The notes under the pieces were generated by a model. It did not search any database, was not told where the DNA came from, and saw nothing but the letters and a program-made list of their open reading frames with translations. Positions 17,194 through 25,855 of a stretch of 64,000 bases of DNA are shown piece by piece. Position 1 is the first letter of the stretch; the number at the start of each line of letters is the position of its first letter. The DNA comes from PALSA-270 sp963770915. GTDB lineage: Bacteria; Acidobacteriota; Terriglobia; Terriglobales; Acidobacteriaceae. Where the stretch lies: positions 1,302,001 to 1,366,000 of the forward strand of contig CAVYRG010000001.1 of assembly GCA_963770915.1 (NCBI GenBank). Reading direction: 5' to 3'. The position numbers were made by a program, and so were the translations under genes.

Positions 17194-18189
17194 TTGAAGA
17201 GCAAATCCCGGATTCTGGTCACCGGCGCGGGTGGCTTTATCGGACATCACCTCGTTCGCCGTCTGAAAGCCGATGGAAACTGGGTACGCGGAGCGGACAT
17301 CAAGGCGCCGGAATTCGAGCCCACCCCAGCCGATGATTTTGCCCTCCTGGACCTTCGTTCTTGGGAAAACTGCTTGCAGGCGGTCGAGGGAATCGAGCAA
17401 GTTTACAACTTGGCCGCAGACATGGGCGGCATCGGCTATATCACCGCCAACCACGCCGACTTATCGCGCAACAACACGCTGATCAACGTTCACATGCTGG
17501 AGGCCAGCCGCCAACAAGCGGTGAAGCGCTTTCTGTTTTCTTCCTCCGCGTGCGTTTATCCGCAAGGCAAGCAACTCGATCCCAACGTGGTTCCGCTAAA
17601 GGAAGCTGACGCCGTGCCCGCCGACCCGGAGCCGGGCTACGGATGGGAAAAGCTTTTCGCGGAACAAATGTGCCTCTACTACCGGCGAGATTACGACATG
17701 CAGACGCGGATCGTGCGCTTTCACAACGTTTATGGTCCCCTCGGAACCTATGAGGGCGGCAAAGAGAAAGCCCCAGCAGCCATCTCGCGCAAAGTAGCGC
17801 TGGCGGCGGACGACGGTGAGATCGACGTCTGGGGAGACGGGCAGCAGACCCGCTCGTTTATGTATGTTGACGATTGCGTCGAAGGCCTCCTCCGCATCAT
17901 GGCCAGCGACTACCCTGACCCCCTGAACCTGGGCACCGACCAGTTGGTCACAGTCGATGAATTGATCGACATGGTTTGCGCCGTCGCCGGAAAACGGCTG
18001 GCCAAGAAACACGATCTCTCCAAACCGCAAGGCGTGCGGGGGCGCAACAGCGATAACACCTTGCTGCATCAAATTCTTGGCTGGCAACCCTCCATTCGCC
18101 TGGAGCAGGGCCTGGTGCATACTTATCGCTGGATTGAAGCGGAACTCATCAAGGCAAGGCGAATTCCCGCCGGCGCGGCCAGTCGCTAG
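17194..18189 (+). CDS. NAD-dependent nucleotide-sugar epimerase (GDP-mannose 3,5-epimerase-like)
   Basis: 331 residues of the extended SDR family. Rossmann motif TGAGGFIG near residue 10, catalytic Ser in FSSSACVYP, and the YxxxK pair in YGWEK. The phrase MGGIGYITANHAD and the C-terminal length resemble GDP-mannose 3,5-epimerases. The start is a TTG with GAGG 5 nt before it, because no in-frame ATG exists nearby. It opens a plus-strand cluster of sugar-modifying genes with 5-nt to overlapping junctions, so it should supply an activated sugar for a surface polysaccharide or glycolipid. The precise substrate is not decided by sequence alone. Confidence 0.85.
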   Translation: MKSKSRILVTGAGGFIGHHLVRRLKADGNWVRGADIKAPEFEPTPADDFALLDLRSWENCLQAVEGIEQVYNLAADMGGIGYITANHADLSRNNTLINVHMLEASRQQAVKRFLFSSSACVYPQGKQLDPNVVPLKEADAVPADPEPGYGWEKLFAEQMCLYYRRDYDMQTRIVRFHNVYGPLGTYEGGKEKAPAAISRKVALAADDGEIDVWGDGQQTRSFMYVDDCVEGLLRIMASDYPDPLNLGTDQLVTVDELIDMVCAVAGKRLAKKHDLSKPQGVRGRNSDNTLLHQILGWQPSIRLEQGLVHTYRWIEAELIKARRIPAGAASR

Positions 18190-18194
18190 GCAAG

Positions 18195-19034
18195 ATGTCA
18201 AACCCTTCTCAAGTCGCGGTTGAAGAAGTGCGCAGTTATTGGGATCGGCGTCCCTGCAACATTCGGCATTCGCTGCTTCCGGTCGGCACGCGCGAATATT
18301 TCGACGAGGTCGAGGCCCGCAAATATTTCGTCGAGCCCCATATTCCGCATTTCGCCGACTTCGAGCGCTGGCGCGGCAAGAGAGTCCTGGAAATCGGCTG
18401 CGGCATCGGCACCGATACGGTGAACTTCGCCCGCCACGGGGCCACGGTGACCGCCGTCGATTTGTCGCCCGAGTCGATGAAGATCGCCGCCCAGCGGGTG
18501 GAAGTCTTTGGACTGAGCAATCAGGTTACGTTTCACTCCGGAAGCGCGGAGGAGTTGCGTTCCTTTCTCCCCCTTGAAACCTATGACCTGATCTACTCGT
18601 TCGGAGTGATCCATCACACGCCTCACCCGGAGCGAGTGCTGGAGCAGATGCGCTCCTACACCAGACCGGGCACAACCCTCAAGGTAATGGTCTATCATCG
18701 GCATTCCTGGAAGGTGTTGTGGATTCTCATGGGCTACGGCAAAGGACAAGTTTGGCGGCTTAACGATTTAATCGCCGAGCACTCCGAGGCGCAAACCGGA
18801 TGTCCCGTCACCTACACCTACTCGCGGGCGCAGGGCCGCGCTCTGCTTGAGTCATTCGGATTTCGCGTGACCAACGTTTCGGTGGAGCACATCTTCCCTT
18901 ACCGCATCCCTGACTATGTGCAATATCGCCACGTGAAAAGCTGGCCGTGGAGTTGGACTCCTGCGCCGGTGTTCCGCTGGATGGAACATCACTTCGGCTG
19001 GCACCTATGCCTTACGGCGGAGGCTCAGGGTTGA
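18195..19034 (+). CDS. Class I SAM-dependent methyltransferase
   Basis: 279 residues. SAM-binding motif I is VLEIGCGIGTDTV, motif II the acidic loop AVDLSPESM, and motif IV YSFGVIHHTPHPE, so this is a Rossmann-type methyltransferase (Methyltransf_11/25 kind). It starts 5 nt after the epimerase stop and ends overlapping the next gene by 4 nt, which shows operon structure. It probably methylates a sugar or polyprenyl-linked glycan intermediate. A C-terminal part of about 120 residues (YHRHSWKVLWILMG and on) recalls methyltransferases found in polysaccharide loci. Confidence 0.87.
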   Translation: MSNPSQVAVEEVRSYWDRRPCNIRHSLLPVGTREYFDEVEARKYFVEPHIPHFADFERWRGKRVLEIGCGIGTDTVNFARHGATVTAVDLSPESMKIAAQRVEVFGLSNQVTFHSGSAEELRSFLPLETYDLIYSFGVIHHTPHPERVLEQMRSYTRPGTTLKVMVYHRHSWKVLWILMGYGKGQVWRLNDLIAEHSEAQTGCPVTYTYSRAQGRALLESFGFRVTNVSVEHIFPYRIPDYVQYRHVKSWPWSWTPAPVFRWMEHHFGWHLCLTAEAQG

Positions 19035-20359
19035 GCGCCCATACCAGCAATCTGCGGGCCAGCGTCATCGGCCTGGGCAAGCTGGGCGCGCCTTTGGCGG
19101 CATGCCTGGCTGCAAAAGGGCTCAAGGTTGTTGGCGTAGACAACGACGAGCGCAAGGTGGACGCGATCAATCATGGATTAGCCCCCGTCCACGAACCTGG
19201 ACTAGCCGAACTGATCGCGATAGCGCATGACCGCCTGACGGCGGTGCGGCAAATTGAGCTGGCCGTCGGCCAGACGCAGATCACCTTTATTGTGGTTTCC
19301 ACACCCAGCGAGCCTGACGGCGGGTTTTCCCTGCGCTACGTCGAGCCAGTTTGCCAGGCCATCGGCCGCGCCCTTGCTGCAAAACCCGAATACCACGTGG
19401 TTTGCCTCACCAGCACCGTTATGCCCGGGACAACCGGCGGCCCGGTGCGCGAGATTCTGGAAAAGGCCAGCGGAAAGCGCGCCGGCACAGACTTCGGCCT
19501 TTGCTACAGTCCCGAGTTCATTGCGCTGGGCAGCGTGATTCGCGACTTCCTCAATCCCGACATGCTGCTGATCGGCGAATCCGACAAACGTGCCGGCGAT
19601 GTTCTGCAATCCTTATATTCACAAGTTTGCGAAAATCGGCCGGCGGTGGCGCGCATGTCGTTCGTCAACGCTGAGATCACGAAGTTGTCGGTCAATTCCT
19701 ACGTCACGACGAAAATCAGTTTCGCCAACCTGCTGGCGCGCATCAGCGAAAAGCTTCCCGGCGCAAACGTTGATGTGGTCACAACCGCCCTTGGTCTCGA
19801 TACACGCATTGGAGCGAAATATTTGAAAGGCGCGGTCAGTTATGGCGGACCGTGCTTTCCGCGCGACAATCTGGCTTTGGCTTCGCTCGCGCGGCGGCTA
19901 GGCGTTCCGCCGGACATGGCGCAAACCGTGGACAGCTTCAACCGCTCGCAAACGCATTGGCTGGCAGGACTCGTGGAGCATCACACCAAGGGGCACGTCG
20001 GAATCCTCGGCCTGACTTACAAGCCAGGGACCGACGTGATTGAGGAAGCTGTGGGATTTCTCCTTGCGAAAGAGCTTGCCGCACGCGGCGTTGCAGTTTT
20101 GGCGTACGATCCCGGCCTGTTAGCGAATCGCCCTCCTGCCGCCGCTGATATCCGTTTCGCGCCAAGCGCACGAGAATGCATTGCGGAATCTGACCTGGTC
20201 GTTCTCGCCACGCCGTGGCCGGAATTCGCCGCGCTTCCCGCCCCGCAATGGGCCCGCTCCGATTCGCCGCGCACGGTCGTGGATTGCTGGCGCGCCCTTC
20301 CCCATCTTCGCCAATTGGCGGGAGTCCACTACGTGGCGCTTGGTGAAGGTCTGGAATGA
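19031..20359 (+). CDS. UDP-glucose/GDP-mannose dehydrogenase family protein
   Basis: The likely start is the TTG at 19031 (TTGA overlap with the previous stop), since GGAGG lies 7 nt upstream at 19019-19023; the open frame reaches 18947. About 442 residues with three domains: N-terminal NAD-binding (ASVIGLGKLGAPLAACLA), the central domain with catalytic Cys in SYGGPCFPRDN, and the C-terminal UDP-binding part (ILGLTYKPGTDVIEEA). The family oxidises the C6 alcohol of a nucleotide sugar to a uronic acid in two NAD-dependent steps. The next gene overlaps by 4 nt. Confidence 0.9.
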   Translation: MSAHTSNLRASVIGLGKLGAPLAACLAAKGLKVVGVDNDERKVDAINHGLAPVHEPGLAELIAIAHDRLTAVRQIELAVGQTQITFIVVSTPSEPDGGFSLRYVEPVCQAIGRALAAKPEYHVVCLTSTVMPGTTGGPVREILEKASGKRAGTDFGLCYSPEFIALGSVIRDFLNPDMLLIGESDKRAGDVLQSLYSQVCENRPAVARMSFVNAEITKLSVNSYVTTKISFANLLARISEKLPGANVDVVTTALGLDTRIGAKYLKGAVSYGGPCFPRDNLALASLARRLGVPPDMAQTVDSFNRSQTHWLAGLVEHHTKGHVGILGLTYKPGTDVIEEAVGFLLAKELAARGVAVLAYDPGLLANRPPAAADIRFAPSARECIAESDLVVLATPWPEFAALPAPQWARSDSPRTVVDCWRALPHLRQLAGVHYVALGEGLE

Positions 20360-21333
20360 CCGCTTTACCGGTTTCGCGCGCGGAGAATCCTGCGCCAGCC
20401 GCGTCTCCGCCTCTAACCCTGTTCGCAATTCCGAAATCCTTCCGCGGGCACATCGAAATCATCCAGCGCAACGCCATCGCGAGCTGGACGAAGTTGCAAC
20501 CGAAGCCGGAAATCATTCTGCTCGGGGACGATCCCGGAACCGCTGAAGTAGCCGCCGAATTTGGCCTGGGGCACATCGCCGGGATTGCGCGCAATTCCAA
20601 GGACACACCACTTCTGAACGACCTGTTTGCCAAGGCGCAGTCGCAAGCAGTGTCGGGAGCTCTTTGCTACGTAAACTCCGATATCATTTTGCTCGATGAC
20701 TTTGTCCAGGCAATTTCGCGAGTGACTTCCTGCACCGAGCGGTTTCTGATGATCGGCCGCAGAACCGACCTCGACATTACCCAGCCGCTCGCGTTCGGGC
20801 AGGAAAATTGGGCAAGCACTCTTCGCCAGCAAGCGTTGAGCGAGGGCAAGTTGCAGATCGCGCGCAGCATTGATTACTTTGCGTTTTCCAAGGGACTTTA
20901 CCCCGCCATGCCGCCCTTGGCGATCGGTCGCTATTGGTGGGACAACTGGCTGGTCTGGAAGGCCCGCGCTGCGGGTGCTACCGTTGTTGACGCCACTGCC
21001 TCTGTGCTTGTGGTGCATCAGAACCACGACTACTCTCATGCCGGCTACGGAACGGGCAAACCGGAACTGATGGCCAGCGAGGAGTCGATTCAGAACTCTC
21101 GTTTGGTTTGTGAAGCCAATCCTACTGATTTCGAAAACGGCCTGGGCTGGATGTATCTCTACACGATTGACGACGCCAGCCATAAGCTCACCCCGAGCGG
21201 CTTGCGCCGCAGCCACAGCCACGCCTGGAAGACGTTCAAGCGCTTTTCGTCCCGGCCAGGCAGCTACTTCAAGCTGGCAAAACGTGCATTGGCCGGCACT
21301 GCGAAAGCTCCTCGAACCGGCACCAACGAATGA
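20356..21333 (+). CDS. Glycosyltransferase-like protein
   Basis: 325 residues, starting in an ATGA overlap with the dehydrogenase stop. The pattern is GT-A-like: an N-terminal nucleotide-binding region (EIILLGDDPGTAEVAAEFG), a DxD-like site in YVNSDIILLDDF, and an acceptor region with RYWWDNWLVWKA and VVHQNHDYSH. No family name can be given with certainty. It should act with the three genes before it in making a glycan. The last about 60 residues are basic and may contact membrane or RNA-like polyanions. Confidence 0.68.
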   Translation: MTALPVSRAENPAPAASPPLTLFAIPKSFRGHIEIIQRNAIASWTKLQPKPEIILLGDDPGTAEVAAEFGLGHIAGIARNSKDTPLLNDLFAKAQSQAVSGALCYVNSDIILLDDFVQAISRVTSCTERFLMIGRRTDLDITQPLAFGQENWASTLRQQALSEGKLQIARSIDYFAFSKGLYPAMPPLAIGRYWWDNWLVWKARAAGATVVDATASVLVVHQNHDYSHAGYGTGKPELMASEESIQNSRLVCEANPTDFENGLGWMYLYTIDDASHKLTPSGLRRSHSHAWKTFKRFSSRPGSYFKLAKRALAGTAKAPRTGTNE

Positions 21334-21377
21334 CCTCAGGTTTCCCCGTAAACATGAGACTTCAGCTAAAGTAGTGT

Positions 21378-22631
21378 ATGCGTGCCATCTTGCAGAAGCG
21401 GGCGCTGCGTTTCGTCTTTAGCGCCAATCTGATCTCGATGCTGGGCAGCGGCATGAACTCCGCCGCCGTCGCCTGGTACATTCTGCAGGCCACGCACTCG
21501 GAAGTGGCGCTGGGCACGCTCGCTGTCCTGCAAACCCTGCCCGCGATGCTGATGTTGCCCTTCACTGGAGTCATCATCGATCGCGAAGACCGCCGGCGCC
21601 TGGTCATGATGCTCGACGCCGCTCGCGCCGTCGTCATCGTCGTCGTGGCCATTCTCGCTTACGCCGGCCGCGCAAAGGTCTGGGAACTCTACCTGATGAA
21701 CACCCTGGTGGCGGCGGGTTTTTGGATGTTCTGGCCAACCATCACCGCTCTCATTCAGGAATTGACTCCCGGTGAAGAGTTCGTTCATGCCAACACCTTT
21801 TTGCTGGCAGGCGTTCAAGGCGGCTGGCTGATTGCCGGCTCGATCGTTGGATTCGTCTACAACCGTATCGGTCTGGGTGGCGTGTTGCTGATTGACGTCT
21901 CCACCTACGTGGTTTCGTTTTTCTGCTACTTCGCAGTGCGCAGCGGGCGCCACGTGGTTCCCCGCCCGGCGGAGCTGCGCGCCGATATTCTCGCGGCGGA
22001 AACCGCTGTGGAGCGTTTCATTCGGGAAATGCGCGAGGGCTACCATTTCCTCCGACGGCGCCGCGGCCTGGTGCTGCTGGGGACCAGTTGGGCATTGTTT
22101 CTCGGAGCGATGATGACCGGCATTGTAGTCACCGCGCCGCTCAGCGATAACGTCTTTCACTCCGGAGCGGTCGGCTATGGTTGGCTGAACGCCGGGTGGG
22201 GCTTCGGTGCATTCTTCAGCGCGCTGTATGCGCCGTGGTTCATCGCGGGCATGGGTTCGCGCCGTTCCATCGCGGTGGCCATGGGCGTTCTTGCCATTTG
22301 CATGACCCTCGCACCGCTCGCGCCCTGGCTTGCTCTCGCCGTTCTGGCGTACGGACTGATGGGTTCCGGCCGCGGCATCAGCAGCGTGGCCATGAATACC
22401 AGCATCATGGAACAAGTGCCTCCGCAACTGATGGGCAGGGTGCAGAATACTTTCTATTTCGCGGGCACCGCGCTGCAAATCATCCTTGGCCTTCTGGTCG
22501 GCGCGGTTGCCCAGTTCAATCTGGTGGCCGGGTTCTCCATCATTGGATTGGTCTACGCGATTGCCTTCGTGAGCGCCAGCTGGCCGGCGGGGACGAGTGC
22601 GCCTCTGCACGATCCCACCCCGGCCGAGTAG
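21378..22631 (+). CDS. MFS exporter with 10-12 membrane segments
   Basis: 417 residues with regularly spaced hydrophobic helices over the whole length. The loop DREDRRRLVMMLDAAR between TM2 and TM3 is the MFS motif A variant seen in EntS/macrolide-efflux-like (MFS_3) carriers. The substrate is unknown; enterobactin-exporter-like proteins carry small molecules. It lies 44 nt after the glycosyltransferase-like gene and may belong to the same transcript. The antisense frame of 414 codons across it is a high-GC shadow. Confidence 0.88.
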   Translation: MRAILQKRALRFVFSANLISMLGSGMNSAAVAWYILQATHSEVALGTLAVLQTLPAMLMLPFTGVIIDREDRRRLVMMLDAARAVVIVVVAILAYAGRAKVWELYLMNTLVAAGFWMFWPTITALIQELTPGEEFVHANTFLLAGVQGGWLIAGSIVGFVYNRIGLGGVLLIDVSTYVVSFFCYFAVRSGRHVVPRPAELRADILAAETAVERFIREMREGYHFLRRRRGLVLLGTSWALFLGAMMTGIVVTAPLSDNVFHSGAVGYGWLNAGWGFGAFFSALYAPWFIAGMGSRRSIAVAMGVLAICMTLAPLAPWLALAVLAYGLMGSGRGISSVAMNTSIMEQVPPQLMGRVQNTFYFAGTALQIILGLLVGAVAQFNLVAGFSIIGLVYAIAFVSASWPAGTSAPLHDPTPAE

Positions 22632-22635
22632 CCCG

Positions 22636-22692
22636 TACCAAAATTCCGGTAATGGCTCAGTCTGGCGAATTTATCCTAACCATTGTCATTCC
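22636..22692. repeat. Left part of a dispersed intergenic repeat, interrupted by the IS110 element
   Basis: The stretch with gcgaatttatcctaaccatt matches the reverse complement of 28592-28637 closely. Together with 24070-24186 it rebuilds one repeat copy like the one at 28480-28637. A 12-bp direct repeat, taccaaaattcc, occurs at 22636-22647 and again at 24181-24192, bracketing the whole unit. Confidence 0.7.
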
Positions 22693-22924
22693 GTCTCTAA
22701 CGATGCCGCCCGTGTCAAGGGTTTTGGGGCGACACTTCTCCGGCGACGCGGTGAGCTGCGCCATTTCGTCTCGCGGAAAAGGTTTTGACTCCCAGACCAA
22801 GGCCGTTTTCTCGTGAATCCGTCAGGGGGACCGCAGGGTCCCACCATCCATCTCTTCGGTTCGTGCTCCCATGATTCGTGCTTCGAACTCCCCGTTCTTC
22901 CTGCTGGGGAGGCAGGCTGCCTAC
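22693..22924 (-). ncRNA. Candidate bridge-RNA region in the 3' flank of the IS110 element
   Basis: About 230 nt without a gene, between the transposase stop and the element's end. It holds several short hairpins, for example GGGACC gca GGTCCC near 22829-22846 and AGGCAG g CTGCCT near 22911-22923. IS110-family elements are known to encode a structured guide (bridge) RNA in a non-coding end: the 5' flank in the IS110 group, the 3' flank in the IS1111 group. The 5' flank here is too short for one. This is an inference from position and structure only. Confidence 0.35.
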
Positions 22925-23983
22925 TCAAGCGCTCGGTTTCTGCTTGCCAACCACAGAATGACTCGGGCTCGCCTGCACGACCGCCCTGCACAGTTGCGCG
23001 TAATTCCAGTCTTCGCGCAACATCAGGTACAATCTCACGGCCAGCTTGCGGGCCACCGCCACCTTGGCCAGCGCGCGATGTTTGCGTGCCGCCAGGCGGC
23101 GATAGAAGCGGCCCAACTCGGCGTCTTTGCGTACCGCCGTCTGCCCCGCTTCCACCAGCAAAAAGCGCAGAAACGAACTGCCCTGCTTGCTGATGTGTCC
23201 CAACCGCTGCCGCCCGCCGCTGGAATGTTCGCTCGGGATCAACCCGAAGTAGCTCCCTACCTGCTTGCCCGCGGGAAACCGCTCCGCCGGCCCCAGCGTC
23301 AGCACCATGGCTAGCGCCGTCACCGGCCCCACCCCCGGATGCGTTTGCAACTTCATGGCGCTTGGCCGTTGCTTCACTTCTTCTTCCACCCGCCGGTTCA
23401 GTCGCGCGATCTCCGCTTCCAGTTCGTCCAAGTGGCGCAGCAGTTGCTGGCGCCGCTCCGCTGCGTAGGGCAGCAACTCCAACTGCTCCAACTCCGCCCG
23501 CCCCACTTGCGTCCACAGCTTGCGCTTCTTCTGCACTCCCTGGCTCAGCGCCATGGCCTGCAGCTGATTCTTCACCCGCGTTCGCGCCTGCACTTGCTGG
23601 TGGCGATGCACCAGCAACTGCCGCACGTCCCGCTCCTCCAGGCTCGGCACCCAGATGCGCGGAAAGTTATCCGTGATCATCAGCTGCAGAAGGTGCCCGG
23701 CATCCCGCCGATCCGTCTTCTGCTTGCGCACCACCCGCGACCGGATCTCCGCCGCGTCCCCCAGCCACAGCTCGAAGCCTAACTCCGCGAGCAGCCGCTC
23801 GAACCACGGATAGTGCCCGCAGGCTTCCATCCCCACCCGCACTTCGCGCCCCGCCAGTGAGCGGTAGAACTGCTCCGCTTCTTCGCGGTGCGCTAACCGT
23901 TTTTCCTGAATTTCTCCCGTTAAATTGTCAAAGATCGCGACCTGCTGAAAACCAGGATGAAAATCACAGCCTATAATCAGCAT
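22925..23983 (-). CDS. IS110-family transposase (DEDD recombinase)
   Basis: 352 residues from the ATG at 23983, with AAGGAG 9 nt upstream; the frame is open to 24028. The N-terminal RuvC-like DEDD domain shows Asp in IIGCDFHPG, Glu in GMEACGHY and the pair in QKTDRRDAGH. A coiled-coil middle follows at about 120-200. The C-terminal Transposase_20 domain shows HPGVGPVTALAMV and the conserved Ser region GRQRLGHISKQGSS. The gene looks intact and could be active. DEDD transposases of this family work with a serine in the C-terminal domain and an element-encoded guide RNA. Confidence 0.93.
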   Translation of the reverse strand: MLIIGCDFHPGFQQVAIFDNLTGEIQEKRLAHREEAEQFYRSLAGREVRVGMEACGHYPWFERLLAELGFELWLGDAAEIRSRVVRKQKTDRRDAGHLLQLMITDNFPRIWVPSLEERDVRQLLVHRHQQVQARTRVKNQLQAMALSQGVQKKRKLWTQVGRAELEQLELLPYAAERRQQLLRHLDELEAEIARLNRRVEEEVKQRPSAMKLQTHPGVGPVTALAMVLTLGPAERFPAGKQVGSYFGLIPSEHSSGGRQRLGHISKQGSSFLRFLLVEAGQTAVRKDAELGRFYRRLAARKHRALAKVAVARKLAVRLYLMLREDWNYAQLCRAVVQASPSHSVVGKQKPSA

Positions 23984-24069
23984 TGACGTTGGCTCCTTCT
24001 CGAGCCTTGGTCTGTTTGTCGCAACCAATCTACTCGCTGCAACGGGCCAACGTCGTTATGCAATCAAGC

Positions 24070-24186
24070 CGGCCTTATGGGCGAGGAATCTGCTTGTTGC
24101 CACCGCCGAAGGGCAGATACCTCTCGCGATACTGCTGCGCTTCGGAATGACAAATTAGAGAGATAGCCAAATTGTGCCACTACCAA
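24070..24186. repeat. Right part of the dispersed intergenic repeat interrupted by the IS110 element
   Basis: The reverse complement reads gtagtggcacaatttggcta, then ctctaatttgtcattccgaag, and matches 28480-28590. It carries the internal phrase cattccgaagcgcagcagta, also partly present at 35392-35432 and 61205-61237. It ends about 70 nt before the fabI start, so it sits in the fabI 5' region. Confidence 0.75.
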
Positions 24187-24255
24187 AATTCCCCATCGGT
24201 AAGAGGATTTCGCGCGCTCTGGTATCCTTTCCCTTCTCATTCGCAGGAGAGAGGA

Positions 24256-25026
24256 ATGTCCAACAGTCTCGAAGGTCGAGTTGCGGTTGTTTTCGGCGTG
24301 GCGAATAAACGCTCTATCGCCTGGTCCATTGCGCAGGGTTTGCACCAGGCCGGCGCTAAACTGGCGCTCACCTACCAGAACGAGAGGCTGGAGCAGGAAG
24401 CCAAAGATATGATTCTCTCCCTGCCCGGCGCGGAAGGCTTTATGTGCGACGTCTCGGATGACGCCGCCATCACCCGGCTCTTCGAGCAACTCAAAGAGCG
24501 CTACGGCAGGCTGCATGCCGTTGTGCACAGCGTGGCGTTCGCGCCTGCCGATGAGCTGAAAGGCGAATTCCTCAACACCACGCGGGAAGGGTTCCGCGTC
24601 GCGCACGACGTCAGCGTCTATTCGCTCGTCGCCATTGCTCGCGCGGCCGCGCCGCTGATGGAAGACGGCGGCTCCATCCTCACCATGACCTACTACGGCG
24701 CGGAAAAAGTCGTCCCCCACTACAACGTGATGGGCGTGGCCAAAGCCGCTTTGGAGTGCACCGTCCGCTACCTCGCCTATGATTTGGGCAAACGCAAGAT
24801 TCGGGTCAACGCGATTTCCGCGGGACCGATCAGAACCCTTGCCGCGCGCGGAATCTCCGGTCTGAGCGAGATGCTGAAGTCCCACGCCGAGCGCGCCCCC
24901 CTGCAGCGCAACGTCGATGTCAATGAGGTCGGCGCCACTGGCGTGTTCCTAGCTTCCGACGCCAGTTCCGGCATTACCGGGGAAGTGATTTACGTCGATT
25001 GCGGCTACAACATCATGGGTTTTTAG
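24256..25026 (+). CDS. fabI: Enoyl-[acyl-carrier-protein] reductase (NADH)
   Basis: 256 residues from the ATG at 24256, preceded by AGGAGAGAGGA; the frame is open to 24172, but that stretch is repeat DNA. An SDR-fold FabI: NADH-binding GVANKRSIAWSIA, substrate loop SVAFAPADELKGEF, catalytic Tyr and Lys in YNVMGVAK (Tyr-x6-Lys) and the FabI phrase SAGPIRTLAARGI. It catalyses the last reduction of each fatty-acid elongation cycle and is the target class of triclosan and diazaborines. Its end overlaps the convergent next gene by 14 nt. Confidence 0.96.
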   Translation: MSNSLEGRVAVVFGVANKRSIAWSIAQGLHQAGAKLALTYQNERLEQEAKDMILSLPGAEGFMCDVSDDAAITRLFEQLKERYGRLHAVVHSVAFAPADELKGEFLNTTREGFRVAHDVSVYSLVAIARAAAPLMEDGGSILTMTYYGAEKVVPHYNVMGVAKAALECTVRYLAYDLGKRKIRVNAISAGPIRTLAARGISGLSEMLKSHAERAPLQRNVDVNEVGATGVFLASDASSGITGEVIYVDCGYNIMGF

Positions 25027-25834
25027 GGGGAGGGGTAGCTTCGGGCGAAGCCGGAACGCTCTCAGACGTTCGCTGGCTCTTCTTGTGTTTGTGCAGCCGT
25101 GCGCTGACGTCGGGCCAGAATTCGCTCAAGAGTCCGCCCAGGCCGCCGTACACGAGTTGGAAGGCGGCTCCCCGCGCCGTCAGCGCCACACCCCGGTCGG
25201 CTTGCGGACGGTACGTATTGGAGAGCGCTCCGCTTGAAACTGCACCCAACACATTCTGGAAGTTGAACATGCGGTGACCGCGGTCTGTCCGGCACACAAA
25301 CTCCTGTGCTAGCGAATATGTGAGCCGGCCTTTGAAGCTTCCCTCCCCTTTGCGAAAATAACGAGGATCTTCTTTCAGCAGCACCGACCAAAAAAAATTG
25401 CTGAAGAAATTGGCAGACACAGTGTCGCCAAAGTCGGCGGCAAAGCGCTTGCCGAATCCTTCCGCGCCCTGGCCGTACGCGGGGAACTCATCTTCTGCCT
25501 GATCGATTCCCGCTTGTAGACCGGCGAGCCCGAATTCGAAGGGATCAAAGGCCGTCACGTAGAACAAGTGAAACTTTCCGCCGACCGAGAGCGGCGGTGC
25601 GTTTTGCCGGCTGGTCACCGCAAACTGAGGATAGATGCCGAGAGCCCGCTGGGAGTGTTCTTTCTTCTCAATTTCTTTTTCTCTCTCTTGTGCCTGCTGC
25701 GCGGCTTGCCCCGTTTGCGAGGACGGAGAAGGCGGAACTTGCTCAGCACTCTGCTGCGCGTGGGCGTATCCAGCACCGCTCAACACCAGCCCCAGGCAAA
25801 CTGCCATCCAAATCTTCAAACTGGTTCCCCTCAA
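25013..25834 (-). CDS. Exported protein of unknown function
   Basis: 273 residues with a signal peptide (MAVCLGLVLSGAGYAHAQQ) and a short charged coiled-coil stretch (QQAQEREKEIEKKEH). A conserved-looking domain of about 170 residues follows (ALGIYPQFAVTSRQNAPPLS; FFWSVLLKEDPRYFRKGEG; GALSNTYRP). Alternating hydrophobic and Gly-rich patterns suggest an outer-membrane or periplasmic protein. I do not recognise a named family. It is 21 nt from tsaE on the same strand. The 3' end overlaps fabI tail to tail. Confidence 0.7.
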   Translation of the reverse strand: MRGTSLKIWMAVCLGLVLSGAGYAHAQQSAEQVPPSPSSQTGQAAQQAQEREKEIEKKEHSQRALGIYPQFAVTSRQNAPPLSVGGKFHLFYVTAFDPFEFGLAGLQAGIDQAEDEFPAYGQGAEGFGKRFAADFGDTVSANFFSNFFWSVLLKEDPRYFRKGEGSFKGRLTYSLAQEFVCRTDRGHRMFNFQNVLGAVSSGALSNTYRPQADRGVALTARGAAFQLVYGGLGGLLSEFWPDVSARLHKHKKSQRTSESVPASPEATPPPKNP

Positions 25835-25855
25835 TCTCGAAGTCAGGAAGTTTGC

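Larger units (their letters stand above)
22693..24070 (-). mobile_element. IS110-family insertion sequence
   Basis: About 1.38 kb. The ends are inferred from where homology to the uninterrupted repeat copy at 28480-28637 stops, so they are good to about 10 bp. There are no long terminal inverted repeats, which fits IS110. It has one transposase gene, a short 5' flank (about 87 nt) holding a spaced inverted repeat GACGTTGGC / GCCAACGTC (23985-23993, 24046-24054), and a longer 3' flank of about 230 nt rich in hairpins. Insertion into a dispersed palindromic repeat agrees with known IS110-family targeting. Confidence 0.8.

Noticed and set aside
21366..22610. Long antisense open frame (414 codons) over the MFS gene
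   Set aside because: Composition is His/Gly/Arg-rich with no domain; it mirrors the codon structure of the transporter, which has clear helices and motifs.
22636..24192. 12-bp direct repeat as the IS110 target-site duplication
   Set aside because: It lies outside the repeat halves that flank the element, 40 to 120 nt from its inferred ends, and IS110 elements generally make no or very short duplications.
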